Positions 7,023 to 14,641 of a stretch of 14,641 nt of DNA are shown here, piece by piece (the stretch's first letter is position 1; every line of letters begins with the position of its first letter). The notes under the pieces were generated by a model. The model saw only the letters and a program-made list of their open reading frames with translations, ran no database searches and was not told where the DNA came from. A program made the translations under genes and the position numbers. The DNA is taken from positions 1 through 14,641 of the forward strand of contig DHCC01000007.1 in the NCBI GenBank assembly GCA_002398875.1, given 5' to 3'. Source of the DNA: Bacteroidales bacterium UBA4912. GTDB taxonomy: Bacteria > Bacteroidota > Bacteroidia > Bacteroidales > Dysgonomonadaceae.

Positions 7023-10000
7023 ATGATTAAATTTAAAGCAGGAGTTCTCTTTTTCAAAAAGAGAGATAAAATGTTAAAAAAAGCGAATTTTATTTTCATT
7101 TTTTTACTAGTTGCTATAAGCCTGAATACCGAAATTTATGCCAGCCTTGGTCTTTCGGCTCAACAGCAGCAAAAAAAGCAAATTTCGGGTACGGTAATTG
7201 ATGAAAGCGGAGAATCCATAATCGGAGCTAACATCATTGAAAAAGGTACTACAAATGGAACTGTGACAGATTTTGATGGAAATTTTTCATTGCAGATTGA
7301 GAATGATGCAATCCTGCATGTTTCTTACATTGGTTATTATCCACAAGACATTCCAACGAGTGGAAAAACTTCAATAGAAATTGTTTTAGTGGAGGATACC
7401 AAAACATTAGATGAAGTTGTAGTTGTTGGTTACGGCACACAATCCAAAAAAACATTAACTGGAGCAATTTCCAGCATTAAAAGTGATGAAATTGTGGCAA
7501 CCAAATCATCAAACTTGGTTAATAAACTTCAGGGAAAAATACCCGGATTGAACATCCGTATCAACACAGAACACCCAGGTATCTACGACAATGCCATTAA
7601 TATCCGTGGTTTTGGAACGCCGCTATTTATTATAGACGGTGTAGAAAGACCTGCGGGTGATTTTCAAAGATTAGCATCTGAAGATATAGAGAACATAACT
7701 ATTTTGAAAGATGCTTCTGCGGCTATTTACGGGCTGAACGCTGCAAATGGGGTAATTTTAATTACAACCAAAACAGGTACAAATCAGAAAACTAAATTTC
7801 AATTCAGTTCAAATTTCGGTTTTTCAAAACCAACCAATACAGTTCCACTTTCAAATGCGTATCAATACGGTCTATTACGCACAGAAGCTGACCTGAATTA
7901 TGGTAACGCACCTTATATGTCGCAAGAAGAATTAGAATTGTGGAAAGCAGGTGGCCCCGGATATGAAAGTACTGACTGGTACAGTGAAACTTTTAAGAAT
8001 TTTAGTGGAAAGCAGGAATATAATCTATCTGCACAGGGAGGTAGTGAACGAGTTTCTTTTTACATGAATGGAAATATTCTACACGATAGTGGGATGTTGA
8101 AGTCAGGAGATATTAATTATCAGAAAATAAATTTACGTTCAAATGTATCAGCACAATTGACTGACAACATCAAGGCAAACTTAAACTTTAGTCTATATTC
8201 TGACAAAAGGTTAAATCCTAGTAGCGGAATGTATGAAATACAAAGAGGGGTTGTTTCCATTCTTCCATCCAGGCCAGTATACAGCAATAACAATCCTGAA
8301 TATCTTAACAGAACACAAGATGGACAAGCTATGAATCCAGTCGCTATATCTCATAGTGACGTTGTCGGTTATAGTGAGTCCAATAATGACGGAACTCAAA
8401 CATCAATTGAGTTGATATATGATGTGCCATTTGTAAAAGGGTTATCTCTGAGAGGGTTTACTGCTTTAGACAAAAATGCTATCCTGGACAAAGGGTTAGG
8501 GAAAAAATACTTTTTATATGATTATGAAAAAGATACAGATACTTATGTCCCTACAGCCTTTAACTATCCAACGAATATCGCACAAAATAACTATAACACT
8601 TCGTTTTTTGATTTGCAGTTACAAGTGAACTATGAAAATACTTTCAAGGAAAACCATAATGTAAAAGGTACTTTTGTACATGAACGGAAGAGGACATACA
8701 GGCGGTGGTCTAGCATTAATAAATTTTACGAGTTTTATACCAATGACCAAATCGATTTTGCGGATGAGAAAGATGCTAGATCAGGAGGTAATCAAACCGA
8801 TATAAGAAACTTATCCTATCTTGGTCGTTTTAATTATGACTATAAAGGAAAATACTTGTTTGAATTTGCAGGTAGATACGACGGTTCTTATCGTTATCAT
8901 CCGGATATAAGGTGGGGTTTCTTTCCAGTAATTTCGATGGGTTGGAGAATTTCAGAGGAAAATTTCATGCAAAATTGGGATTTTTTGTCGAACCTTAAAT
9001 TGAGGGGATCCTATGGAGTAATAGGACTTGACGCAGGCTCACCTTTTCAGTATATATCAGCATTCAGTACATCAGGGGGTGGGTGGTATGAATTTACAGA
9101 CGGTACGACCACAAAAGGCATTGGCTCCCCAGCCATAGTGAACGAAAAGTTAACATGGATGGAGTCAAAATTATCTAATGTTGGGTTGGATCTTGGATTG
9201 TTTAATGAACAAGTAGTATTTACCGCCGACTTATACAGGCGAGACCGTACGGGCTTGCTGGCATACAGAAACGTAACTCTTCCTAACACTTTCGGAGGCT
9301 CATTTCCGCAGGAGAACCTTAACAGTGACCGTATTGAAGGTTTAGACCTGTCCTTAACCCACCAAAAAAACGTAAATAAAGACTTTTCTTACTTTATTTC
9401 CGGAAATTTTAATTATAACCGTCAACAGAATTTATATGTAGAACAAGGTGCGGCTAATAGTTCATGGGAGAAATATCGAGGACAGCAAAGCAACAGAAAT
9501 ACAGGCATTATCTGGACATATAATGTCATAGGACAATTTCAGAACGAAGAGGAAATTCTCAATGCGCCAATTTATCAGGGAAATAGAGGTAACGAATGGG
9601 TATTGCCTGGTGATTGGATTTACGAAGATTTGAACAAAGACGGAGTAATAGACGGTAACGATATCAAGCCGATGTTCTTCGGACAACATGTTCCCTTGGT
9701 TAATTTCGGATTGACACTAGCCGCAAATTTTAAAGGATTTGATATTAATATGTTATTTCAAGGTTCTGCCTTATTCTCCAAAAGATATACGCATGCATAT
9801 GCTACAATGTTCTGGCAATATGCCAACCTGCCTGCTTATTTCTATGATAGATGGCATAGGGAAGATCCATATAATCCGGAAAGTAATTGGATTCCAGGCG
9901 AATGGCCAGCTATGCGTGAAACACAATACGGTGACGGAGCTCGTCTCTATGAAGAAAGCAATGCATGGAGAAAAGATGCCTCTTATTTACGTTTCAAAAA

Positions 10001-10211
10001 TTTGGAAGTAGGCTACAATGTTAATGAAAAAATTATGCGAAAGATTGGTGTCGAGGGATTAAGAATATATTTGAATATGAATAATTTATATACATGGACA
10101 GATAAATACTTGAAATATTTTGACCCCGAAGTCACAACTGGAAGCAGAGATACTGGCTGGATTTATCCGATTTCTAGGACAACAAGTTTAGGTTTTAATT
10201 TAATGTTTTAA
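7023..10211 (+). CDS. SusC/RagA-family TonB-dependent outer-membrane transporter
   Basis: The product has 1062 residues from ATG 7023. A second in-frame ATG at 7071 (MLKKANFIFIFLL) would give a more typical signal peptide and may be the true start. After the signal peptide (cleavage near LSA|QQQQ) comes a carboxypeptidase-D-like regulatory domain (about 53-122: ISGTVIDESGESIIGANI, DFDGNFSL). Next are the TonB-box-like LDEVVVVGYG (129-138) and the plug (about 140-255, with INIRGFGTPLFIIDGVE and LKDASAAIYGLNAANGVILI). A long beta-barrel ends in aromatic GFNLMF, as in outer-membrane proteins. These features are diagnostic of SusC proteins, which import oligosaccharides with a SusD lid, driven by TonB-ExbBD. 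The gene is first in the rightward operon, 11 bp before the SusD-like gene, behind a LacI operator. The substrate cannot be read from sequence. Confidence 0.96.
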   Translation: MIKFKAGVLFFKKRDKMLKKANFIFIFLLVAISLNTEIYASLGLSAQQQQKKQISGTVIDESGESIIGANIIEKGTTNGTVTDFDGNFSLQIENDAILHVSYIGYYPQDIPTSGKTSIEIVLVEDTKTLDEVVVVGYGTQSKKTLTGAISSIKSDEIVATKSSNLVNKLQGKIPGLNIRINTEHPGIYDNAINIRGFGTPLFIIDGVERPAGDFQRLASEDIENITILKDASAAIYGLNAANGVILITTKTGTNQKTKFQFSSNFGFSKPTNTVPLSNAYQYGLLRTEADLNYGNAPYMSQEELELWKAGGPGYESTDWYSETFKNFSGKQEYNLSAQGGSERVSFYMNGNILHDSGMLKSGDINYQKINLRSNVSAQLTDNIKANLNFSLYSDKRLNPSSGMYEIQRGVVSILPSRPVYSNNNPEYLNRTQDGQAMNPVAISHSDVVGYSESNNDGTQTSIELIYDVPFVKGLSLRGFTALDKNAILDKGLGKKYFLYDYEKDTDTYVPTAFNYPTNIAQNNYNTSFFDLQLQVNYENTFKENHNVKGTFVHERKRTYRRWSSINKFYEFYTNDQIDFADEKDARSGGNQTDIRNLSYLGRFNYDYKGKYLFEFAGRYDGSYRYHPDIRWGFFPVISMGWRISEENFMQNWDFLSNLKLRGSYGVIGLDAGSPFQYISAFSTSGGGWYEFTDGTTTKGIGSPAIVNEKLTWMESKLSNVGLDLGLFNEQVVFTADLYRRDRTGLLAYRNVTLPNTFGGSFPQENLNSDRIEGLDLSLTHQKNVNKDFSYFISGNFNYNRQQNLYVEQGAANSSWEKYRGQQSNRNTGIIWTYNVIGQFQNEEEILNAPIYQGNRGNEWVLPGDWIYEDLNKDGVIDGNDIKPMFFGQHVPLVNFGLTLAANFKGFDINMLFQGSALFSKRYTHAYATMFWQYANLPAYFYDRWHREDPYNPESNWIPGEWPAMRETQYGDGARLYEESNAWRKDASYLRFKNLEVGYNVNEKIMRKIGVEGLRIYLNMNNLYTWTDKYLKYFDPEVTTGSRDTGWIYPISRTTSLGFNLMF

Positions 10212-10222
10212 TTTTTAAAAAA

Positions 10223-12130
10223 ATGAAGAAGAACAATATTTACATTAGATATTCAATTTGGATGCTGATTTTACTTGTTTTGGCTAGTTGTAATGATAAT
10301 TTTTTAGATGTAAAGCCAACCGACAAGATCACAGGAGATGCTCTTTTTGCAAGCCAGGAGGGTATTGATGCATATCTAGCGAATCTCTACAGACAAATAC
10401 CAATTGAAGATTTCAATGCTACACCTGAAGCTATGAATTATAATCCGGGAGATGCCAATAATGCTGGTAGGTATCCAATTATTTTCACGGATAACGGAAT
10501 CGGTTCGGAAAACTCTTCTATTAGCCCGTCAGGAGCTTGGGACTACAACTATTGGGAAAATGGTTATCGTTTTAACAAGGAAATCAATCTTTTCAAAGAT
10601 GTTATTGATGGCTTAACTACGGTTGACGAAAATGTAAAACGAAATCTATTGGGGCAAGTATATTTTATGAGGGCATATAATTATTATGCTTTGGCTAAAA
10701 GATATGGAGGTGTATCGATAATATCAAAATCACAGGATATTAATGATATTGAGGGATTATATGTCCCGAGAAATACAGAAGAAGAGACGTGGGACTACGT
10801 AATGGCTACATGTGATTCAGCAGCAATGTTTCTGGATCAGGAACCCGATCCAGGCCGAAGAAAAGCTACTAAATGGGTTGCGCTGGCGCTAAAATCAAGA
10901 GCATCTCTCCATGCTGCTTCTGTGGCAAAATTCTGGGATAAATATGAATTTACAGGTGAAGCTGTTGACAAAGGACTTGTAGGAATGCCTCAAAGTGCTG
11001 CTGATAAGTATTATACTCAATGTATTCAGGCATGTGAGGAAATTATTAAGTCAGGTCATTTTTCTCTATTCAAAGTAAATCCTGCAAATCCAGATGAAGC
11101 CACTGAAAACTATCGGTCTATGTTTGAAGATCCAAATATTGCTCTAAATGAGGTGATTTTATTGAAGGGATTTAATGAAATTGGTGCAGGATATGGGAGT
11201 AACCAAGATAATTGGGGAAATCCGAATCAAACGAGAGGTGCATGGCCACACCCCGGACGTTTCAATCCTACACTAGATTTAATTGACACTTACGAAACTT
11301 ATGACAAGCCGGGAAGAAGTGTTCCTGTTGTTACAACCAAAGATGGAGTTACCGAAGATTATTCGGGTTATAATGCTAATAGAGAGTATTTGGTATTTGA
11401 TGATCCTCAGGATATTTTCAAAGGAAAGGATGCTCGAATGTTTGCAACAGTTATTGTGCCAAACTCCTTTTGGAAAGATACTAAAATTATTATACAAGGG
11501 GGTTACATACAACCTGATGGAAAGGCTGTTATTATGGCTGACGAGAGCATAGAAGTAAACGGGAAAACATATTACACCTTTGGAGCTTCGGATCCTGCAT
11601 TATATTCAGGATTTAGTACCTTCGGTGGAAATATGACAAGGACTGGATTTGGGTTTAAGAAGTTTTTGAGTTCATCATATATTCCACGATTAGGATGGAA
11701 TTTTTCTACCACTGACTGGATTGACTTCAGATATCCGGAAGTATTGCTCGACTACGCAGAAGCTGTATTGGAAAGTGGAAAAGGAGATCCAGTATTAGCT
11801 GCTGAAGGTCTTAACATTATAAGAAAACGGGCAGCCCACAATACAAATATCCCTCTTACGATTGAGAATGTATTGAGAGAAAGGCGTATTGAATTAGTGT
11901 ATGAAAATAAGAGGTATTGGGATTTAATTAGAAGAAGAGAGTACCATGAACTTTTCAACCAAAGGGTAAGAAAAGCTTTGATTCCGGTACTCGATTTACG
12001 CACCATGAAATATATTTTCGTAAGAAGCGATGTTCCACGTGCAGGACAGGTCACATTCGTCCCTACTTGGTATTATAAACCTATACCAGGTGTTGGAACA
12101 AGCGGTTTAATACAAAATCCTCATTATTAA
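10223..12130 (+). CDS. SusD/RagB-family glycan-binding lipoprotein
   Basis: The product has 635 residues, at the long end for the family. The signal peptide ends in the lipobox LASC (Cys23), followed by NDNFLDVKPTDKITGDALF, the standard SusD start. The alpha-helical body with TPR-like pairs includes VYFMRAYNYYALAKRYGGVSI. The C-terminal SusD signature ERRIELVYENKRYWDLIRRR begins at residue 553. SusD proteins sit on the cell surface as a hinged lid on their SusC partner and hand it the glycan. The tight spacing to the SusC-like gene (11 bp) and to the next lipoprotein gene (22 bp) supports one transcript. Extra length near residues 410-500 could form a substrate-specific loop region. Confidence 0.96.
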   Translation: MKKNNIYIRYSIWMLILLVLASCNDNFLDVKPTDKITGDALFASQEGIDAYLANLYRQIPIEDFNATPEAMNYNPGDANNAGRYPIIFTDNGIGSENSSISPSGAWDYNYWENGYRFNKEINLFKDVIDGLTTVDENVKRNLLGQVYFMRAYNYYALAKRYGGVSIISKSQDINDIEGLYVPRNTEEETWDYVMATCDSAAMFLDQEPDPGRRKATKWVALALKSRASLHAASVAKFWDKYEFTGEAVDKGLVGMPQSAADKYYTQCIQACEEIIKSGHFSLFKVNPANPDEATENYRSMFEDPNIALNEVILLKGFNEIGAGYGSNQDNWGNPNQTRGAWPHPGRFNPTLDLIDTYETYDKPGRSVPVVTTKDGVTEDYSGYNANREYLVFDDPQDIFKGKDARMFATVIVPNSFWKDTKIIIQGGYIQPDGKAVIMADESIEVNGKTYYTFGASDPALYSGFSTFGGNMTRTGFGFKKFLSSSYIPRLGWNFSTTDWIDFRYPEVLLDYAEAVLESGKGDPVLAAEGLNIIRKRAAHNTNIPLTIENVLRERRIELVYENKRYWDLIRRREYHELFNQRVRKALIPVLDLRTMKYIFVRSDVPRAGQVTFVPTWYYKPIPGVGTSGLIQNPHY

Positions 12131-12152
12131 TAAAATAAAATATAATAATCAT

Positions 12153-13343
12153 ATGAAAAAAGTTTTATTCATTATTGTAGTGTTGTTGGCATCATTCACA
12201 TCATGTCAATTAGACAATTACGATGCTCCTAACGCTAAGATACACGGTAAAATTATTGACTCCGAGACAGGAGAAGCTATACAGCAGGAAATTTTGGAGG
12301 GTTCCCGAATAGACTACATCGAGTTAGGTGATTTTCAAAATCCACCCACGCAGCAAATGAGATTTAAAACAGATGGTTCCTATAGAAACGACTTAATGTT
12401 TTCCGGGAAATACCATATTCAAGCACGAAGAGGCAATTTCTTTATTTTGCCACCGGATACGATTGAGGTAAAAGGAGAAACAGAATATAATTTTGTTACA
12501 GAACCTTATATCCGAATAAAAAATGTATCTTACGCAATTGAAGGTCGCGAAGTAGTTGCTTCTTTCCAAATTGAACAAGTCGCTGATAATCCAGTAAAAG
12601 CCATTGCTCTCTTTGCAGATATCAATCCAAATGTATCACAAAGTTTGAGAAAAGTTGCGAATATTGCAGAAATTAATACAATGGTTGATCCAGAAAAAGT
12701 ATTTACCCTTAAAATGAAGATAGACCCTTTCATGGATATCATACCGGAAGGTAAGCCAACCTTTTATTTTAGGGTAGGAGCTTTAATTTCGGGGATACCT
12801 GAAGCAAAATACAATTATAGTGAACCTGAGGGCATACAAATAGATTATGCAAGTCTTCCTCCGGAGGAACCGGAAATTGCCGGAAACGTGATCGACGATT
12901 GCGAATCTCTTGACGGATGGGGTAGTGGAGGATTTAACCTCAGCCTGGATACTGATGCAAAAAAAGGAAACTTCTCCATAAAAGCTGAAGGGCAAGGAGT
13001 TGTTATTTATCAAAAGGTCTTCCAACCATTCGATACACGGGTGACTAAAGAAAATGGAACGCTCGCACTGTCTTTCTTTGTTCTGGATACGTCACCCATG
13101 AAATCCGGCGACAACAGTATTGAAATTACCAGTTCCGGAGGACCCGATGTAGGAGAATTGGCCTGGAGGTTTGGGGAAAATTTCGAAATAAATAACGGGT
13201 GGAACAAACTCGAGTTAAAACTAAAAGACGGACGAGCAAGTGGTGGAGACATTGACTTGAGTGCAGTCAACTTTATACGAATTTATCACACGGCAATTAC
13301 AGGTCCAATGGTATTCAAAATTGACAATATTAGATTCTATTAA
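12153..13343 (+). CDS. DUF3823-type surface lipoprotein with C-terminal jelly-roll-like region (putative SGBP)
   Basis: The product has 396 residues. It has a signal peptide with lipobox FTSC (Cys18), then QLDNYDAPNAKIHGKIIDSETGE, the start expected of a DUF3823 protein, a family usually encoded directly after SusD. Residues about 25-115 look like a carboxypeptidase-regulatory-like beta-sandwich, and about 117-232 like a second beta domain. A proline/glutamate linker (236-240) leads to an added C-terminal region. It reads IDDCESLDGWGSGGF, DAKKGNFSIKAEG, NKLELKL and ends VFKIDNIRFY, the pattern of carbohydrate-binding jelly rolls. It is therefore probably a surface glycan-binding protein working beside SusCD. 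The binding role is inferred from position and fold. A long hairpin follows the stop codon, so this may be the last gene of the main operon. Confidence 0.85.
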   Translation: MKKVLFIIVVLLASFTSCQLDNYDAPNAKIHGKIIDSETGEAIQQEILEGSRIDYIELGDFQNPPTQQMRFKTDGSYRNDLMFSGKYHIQARRGNFFILPPDTIEVKGETEYNFVTEPYIRIKNVSYAIEGREVVASFQIEQVADNPVKAIALFADINPNVSQSLRKVANIAEINTMVDPEKVFTLKMKIDPFMDIIPEGKPTFYFRVGALISGIPEAKYNYSEPEGIQIDYASLPPEEPEIAGNVIDDCESLDGWGSGGFNLSLDTDAKKGNFSIKAEGQGVVIYQKVFQPFDTRVTKENGTLALSFFVLDTSPMKSGDNSIEITSSGGPDVGELAWRFGENFEINNGWNKLELKLKDGRASGGDIDLSAVNFIRIYHTAITGPMVFKIDNIRFY

Positions 13344-13353
13344 TAGGAAAACG

Positions 13354-13405
13354 ATGTAAGAGACGGAGTATTTCCGTCTCTTACATTATCTTACACTATT
13401 TTTTT
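13354..13405 (+). terminator. Strong hairpin terminator after the SusCD operon
   Basis: ATGTAAGAGACGGA (13354-13367) pairs perfectly with 13373-13386 to form a 14-bp stem with a 5-base loop. A run of seven T residues follows at 13399-13405, about 12 bases after the stem. The stem is strong, but the T run is further away than in a textbook intrinsic terminator, so it may act as a partial terminator or an mRNA-stabilising 3' hairpin. It separates the SusCD genes from the phosphoesterase gene. Confidence 0.7.
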
Positions 13406-13452
13406 ATTCATTTCTCTAAAAAGATATCTTCTCTTTTTATTTTTTACATGCA

Positions 13453-14475
13453 ATGGGAACAATAAATTATCGCCGTTTTTCATGCAATGTTGTCACAATT
13501 GTTTTCATCCTGTTTTTGGGGATGAAAACCCCTCTGCAGGCCCAACAGAATTGTTCATTTCCTCAGCGGCGTACATTCTCAGTAGAAGATAACAAAATTC
13601 GAATATACACCCCGGAAGTCGAGGATACCGTCAAACTACTGGTAGCATCCGATACCCATTTATGGATGAGCGATGAACGTGAAAACGATTTTCAAAAATT
13701 CAGTAAACGAATGTCAGACGCATATCACGTTACAAGGCATTACGATACAAAGGAAGACACCAATCCCGAAAAAGCTTTTCTCGAAACAATTTCAAAAGCG
13801 AGCAATTTAAAAGTAGATGCCATTGCACTGTTGGGTGATATTTTCAGTTATCCGTCAGAGGCTGCAATTGAATGGGCAGCCAAAAATCTGAACGATTCGG
13901 GCATACCTTATTATTACGTATGCGGAAATCATGACTGGCATTATGAAGGTATGCCGGGACCATTAAAAGACTTGCGGCAAAAATGGATTAATAATCGGCT
14001 CTTAAAAATGTTTCATGGAAATGATCCCATGAAATATTTTGTCGATTTAAAAGGAATGCGACTTCTTTTTATCGATAACTCAACGTATGAAATTTCATAC
14101 GAACAATTGATGTTTCTGCAACAACAGATTGAAACAAAAAAACCACTTATTGTGATGATGCATATTCCCTTGTATGCAACAGGGCGAAATGTCGGATTTG
14201 GCTGTGCTCATCCAGATTGGAAATCATCAAACGACCACTCATTTGAGCTTGAAAAACGCGAACCCTGGCCGCGAGATGGGCATTCTCCAGTTACATTTAA
14301 ATTTAGAGAAGAAATAATTAATGCTCCTAATGTACTTGCGGTTTTTGCCGGTCACATTCATAAACAGTCGCTCGATGTTATGAAAGGAGTTCCTCAATTT
14401 GTAACACAGTATAATGCTTGTGGTGCATTTTACGACGTAGTGATTATTCCCCAACGAGCTATAAGTGTAAAATAG
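13453..14475 (+). CDS. Secreted calcineurin-like metallophosphoesterase
   Basis: The product has 340 residues with a signal peptide (hydrophobic core 13-23, cleavage near PLQA|QQ at 30), so it acts in the periplasm or outside. All metal-binding motifs of the calcineurin-like family are present in order: SDTH (Asp67, His69), LGDIF (Asp129), GNHDW (Asn159, His160), MMHIP (His237) and GHIH (His301, His303). The enzyme should therefore be an active two-metal phosphoesterase. An insert between the last two motifs (about 244-282), with GCAHPDW and REPWPRDGH, probably shapes the substrate pocket. An ATG at 13448 is out of frame and quickly stops, so 13453 is the start. It follows the SusCD operon after a hairpin and may be expressed by read-through. 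In a PUL it could remove phosphate from a phosphorylated glycan, or act as a general phosphate scavenger; the sequence does not decide. Confidence 0.92.
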   Translation: MGTINYRRFSCNVVTIVFILFLGMKTPLQAQQNCSFPQRRTFSVEDNKIRIYTPEVEDTVKLLVASDTHLWMSDERENDFQKFSKRMSDAYHVTRHYDTKEDTNPEKAFLETISKASNLKVDAIALLGDIFSYPSEAAIEWAAKNLNDSGIPYYYVCGNHDWHYEGMPGPLKDLRQKWINNRLLKMFHGNDPMKYFVDLKGMRLLFIDNSTYEISYEQLMFLQQQIETKKPLIVMMHIPLYATGRNVGFGCAHPDWKSSNDHSFELEKREPWPRDGHSPVTFKFREEIINAPNVLAVFAGHIHKQSLDVMKGVPQFVTQYNACGAFYDVVIIPQRAISVK

Positions 14476-14565
14476 AAAATTAATTGATGTCGTATAAGTG
14501 GTTTATTACATATCGATTTTGGATGATTTGTTCAGTTGCAAGAACCAATAAGAGTCAATAAAAAT

Positions 14566-14641
14566 ATGGAGGGAATTAAAATAATCTATTTAGGAATTAT
14601 TATTGCAATACTTTCAAGTTGTAGCGGTAAAAACCCGAAAT
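14566..14641 (+). CDS. Start of a lipoprotein gene, cut by window edge
   Basis: ATG at 14566 opens a frame of 25 codons that runs off the window. It encodes MEGIKIIYLGIIIAILSSC, a compact lipoprotein signal peptide with Cys19, followed by SGKNPK. It lies 90 bp after the phosphoesterase gene on the same strand, with no hairpin between them, so co-expression is likely. The mature protein is outside the window and its function is unknown. Confidence 0.65.
   Translation, partial: MEGIKIIYLGIIIAILSSCSGKNPK

Noticed and set aside
9047..9689. Minus-strand open frames opposite the susC-like gene
   Set aside because: They are antisense to a clear beta-barrel coding region, have no family features and no promoter or start signals.
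14476..14565. Possible terminator or promoter between the phosphoesterase and the last lipoprotein gene
   Set aside because: Only a four-base GTTC/GAAC inverted repeat and imperfect TTTG motifs are present; neither meets a usable standard.

Overview
The window looks like part of a polysaccharide utilization locus (PUL) from a Bacteroidetes, most likely Bacteroidales. The reasons are a SusC/SusD pair with the family's hallmark motifs, several lipoproteins with acidic or polar residues after the lipobox cysteine, an AT-rich genome with few Shine-Dalgarno sites, and a TAnnTTTG-type promoter box. No RNA genes, CRISPR arrays, insertion sequences or attachment sites were seen.

Left arm, minus strand (1-5573). 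A leftward gene set reads, in transcription order: a secreted GH2 beta-mannosidase-like enzyme (3263-5347), a lipoprotein with a clan GH-A TIM-barrel glycosidase signature (1879-3276, overlapping the GH2 gene by 14 bases), and two tandem paralogous beta-helix lipoproteins (546-1847, and 1-415, which is cut by the window edge). A perfect 16-bp palindrome, GCTAAACCGGTTTAGC, sits before the GH2 gene (5558-5573).

Control region (5608-7022). A LacI-family repressor gene (5608-6606, minus) lies between the two arms. Degenerate copies of the palindrome lie just upstream of lacI (6619-6634) and in the promoter region of the susC-like gene (6883-6898). This suggests that one repressor controls both arms and itself.

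Right arm, plus strand (7023-14641). A SusC-like TonB-dependent transporter, a SusD-like glycan-binding lipoprotein and a DUF3823-type lipoprotein with an extra C-terminal jelly-roll-like region form a tight operon. A strong hairpin at 13354-13386 follows. After it come a secreted calcineurin-like metallophosphoesterase and the first 25 codons of another lipoprotein.

Inferred working model: SusD and the DUF3823 lipoprotein capture a glycan at the surface, the lipoprotein glycosidase and beta-helix proteins process it, and SusC imports the fragments. The GH2 enzyme then removes terminal beta-mannosyl (or related) residues, and a sugar product relieves LacI repression. The substrate cannot be fixed from this window: the usual companions of plant mannan loci (GH26, GH130) and N-glycan loci (GH18, GH92) are absent. 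The most unusual points are the LacI-operator circuit, the duplicated beta-helix lipoproteins, the unassigned GH-A-like lipoprotein and the secreted phosphoesterase.
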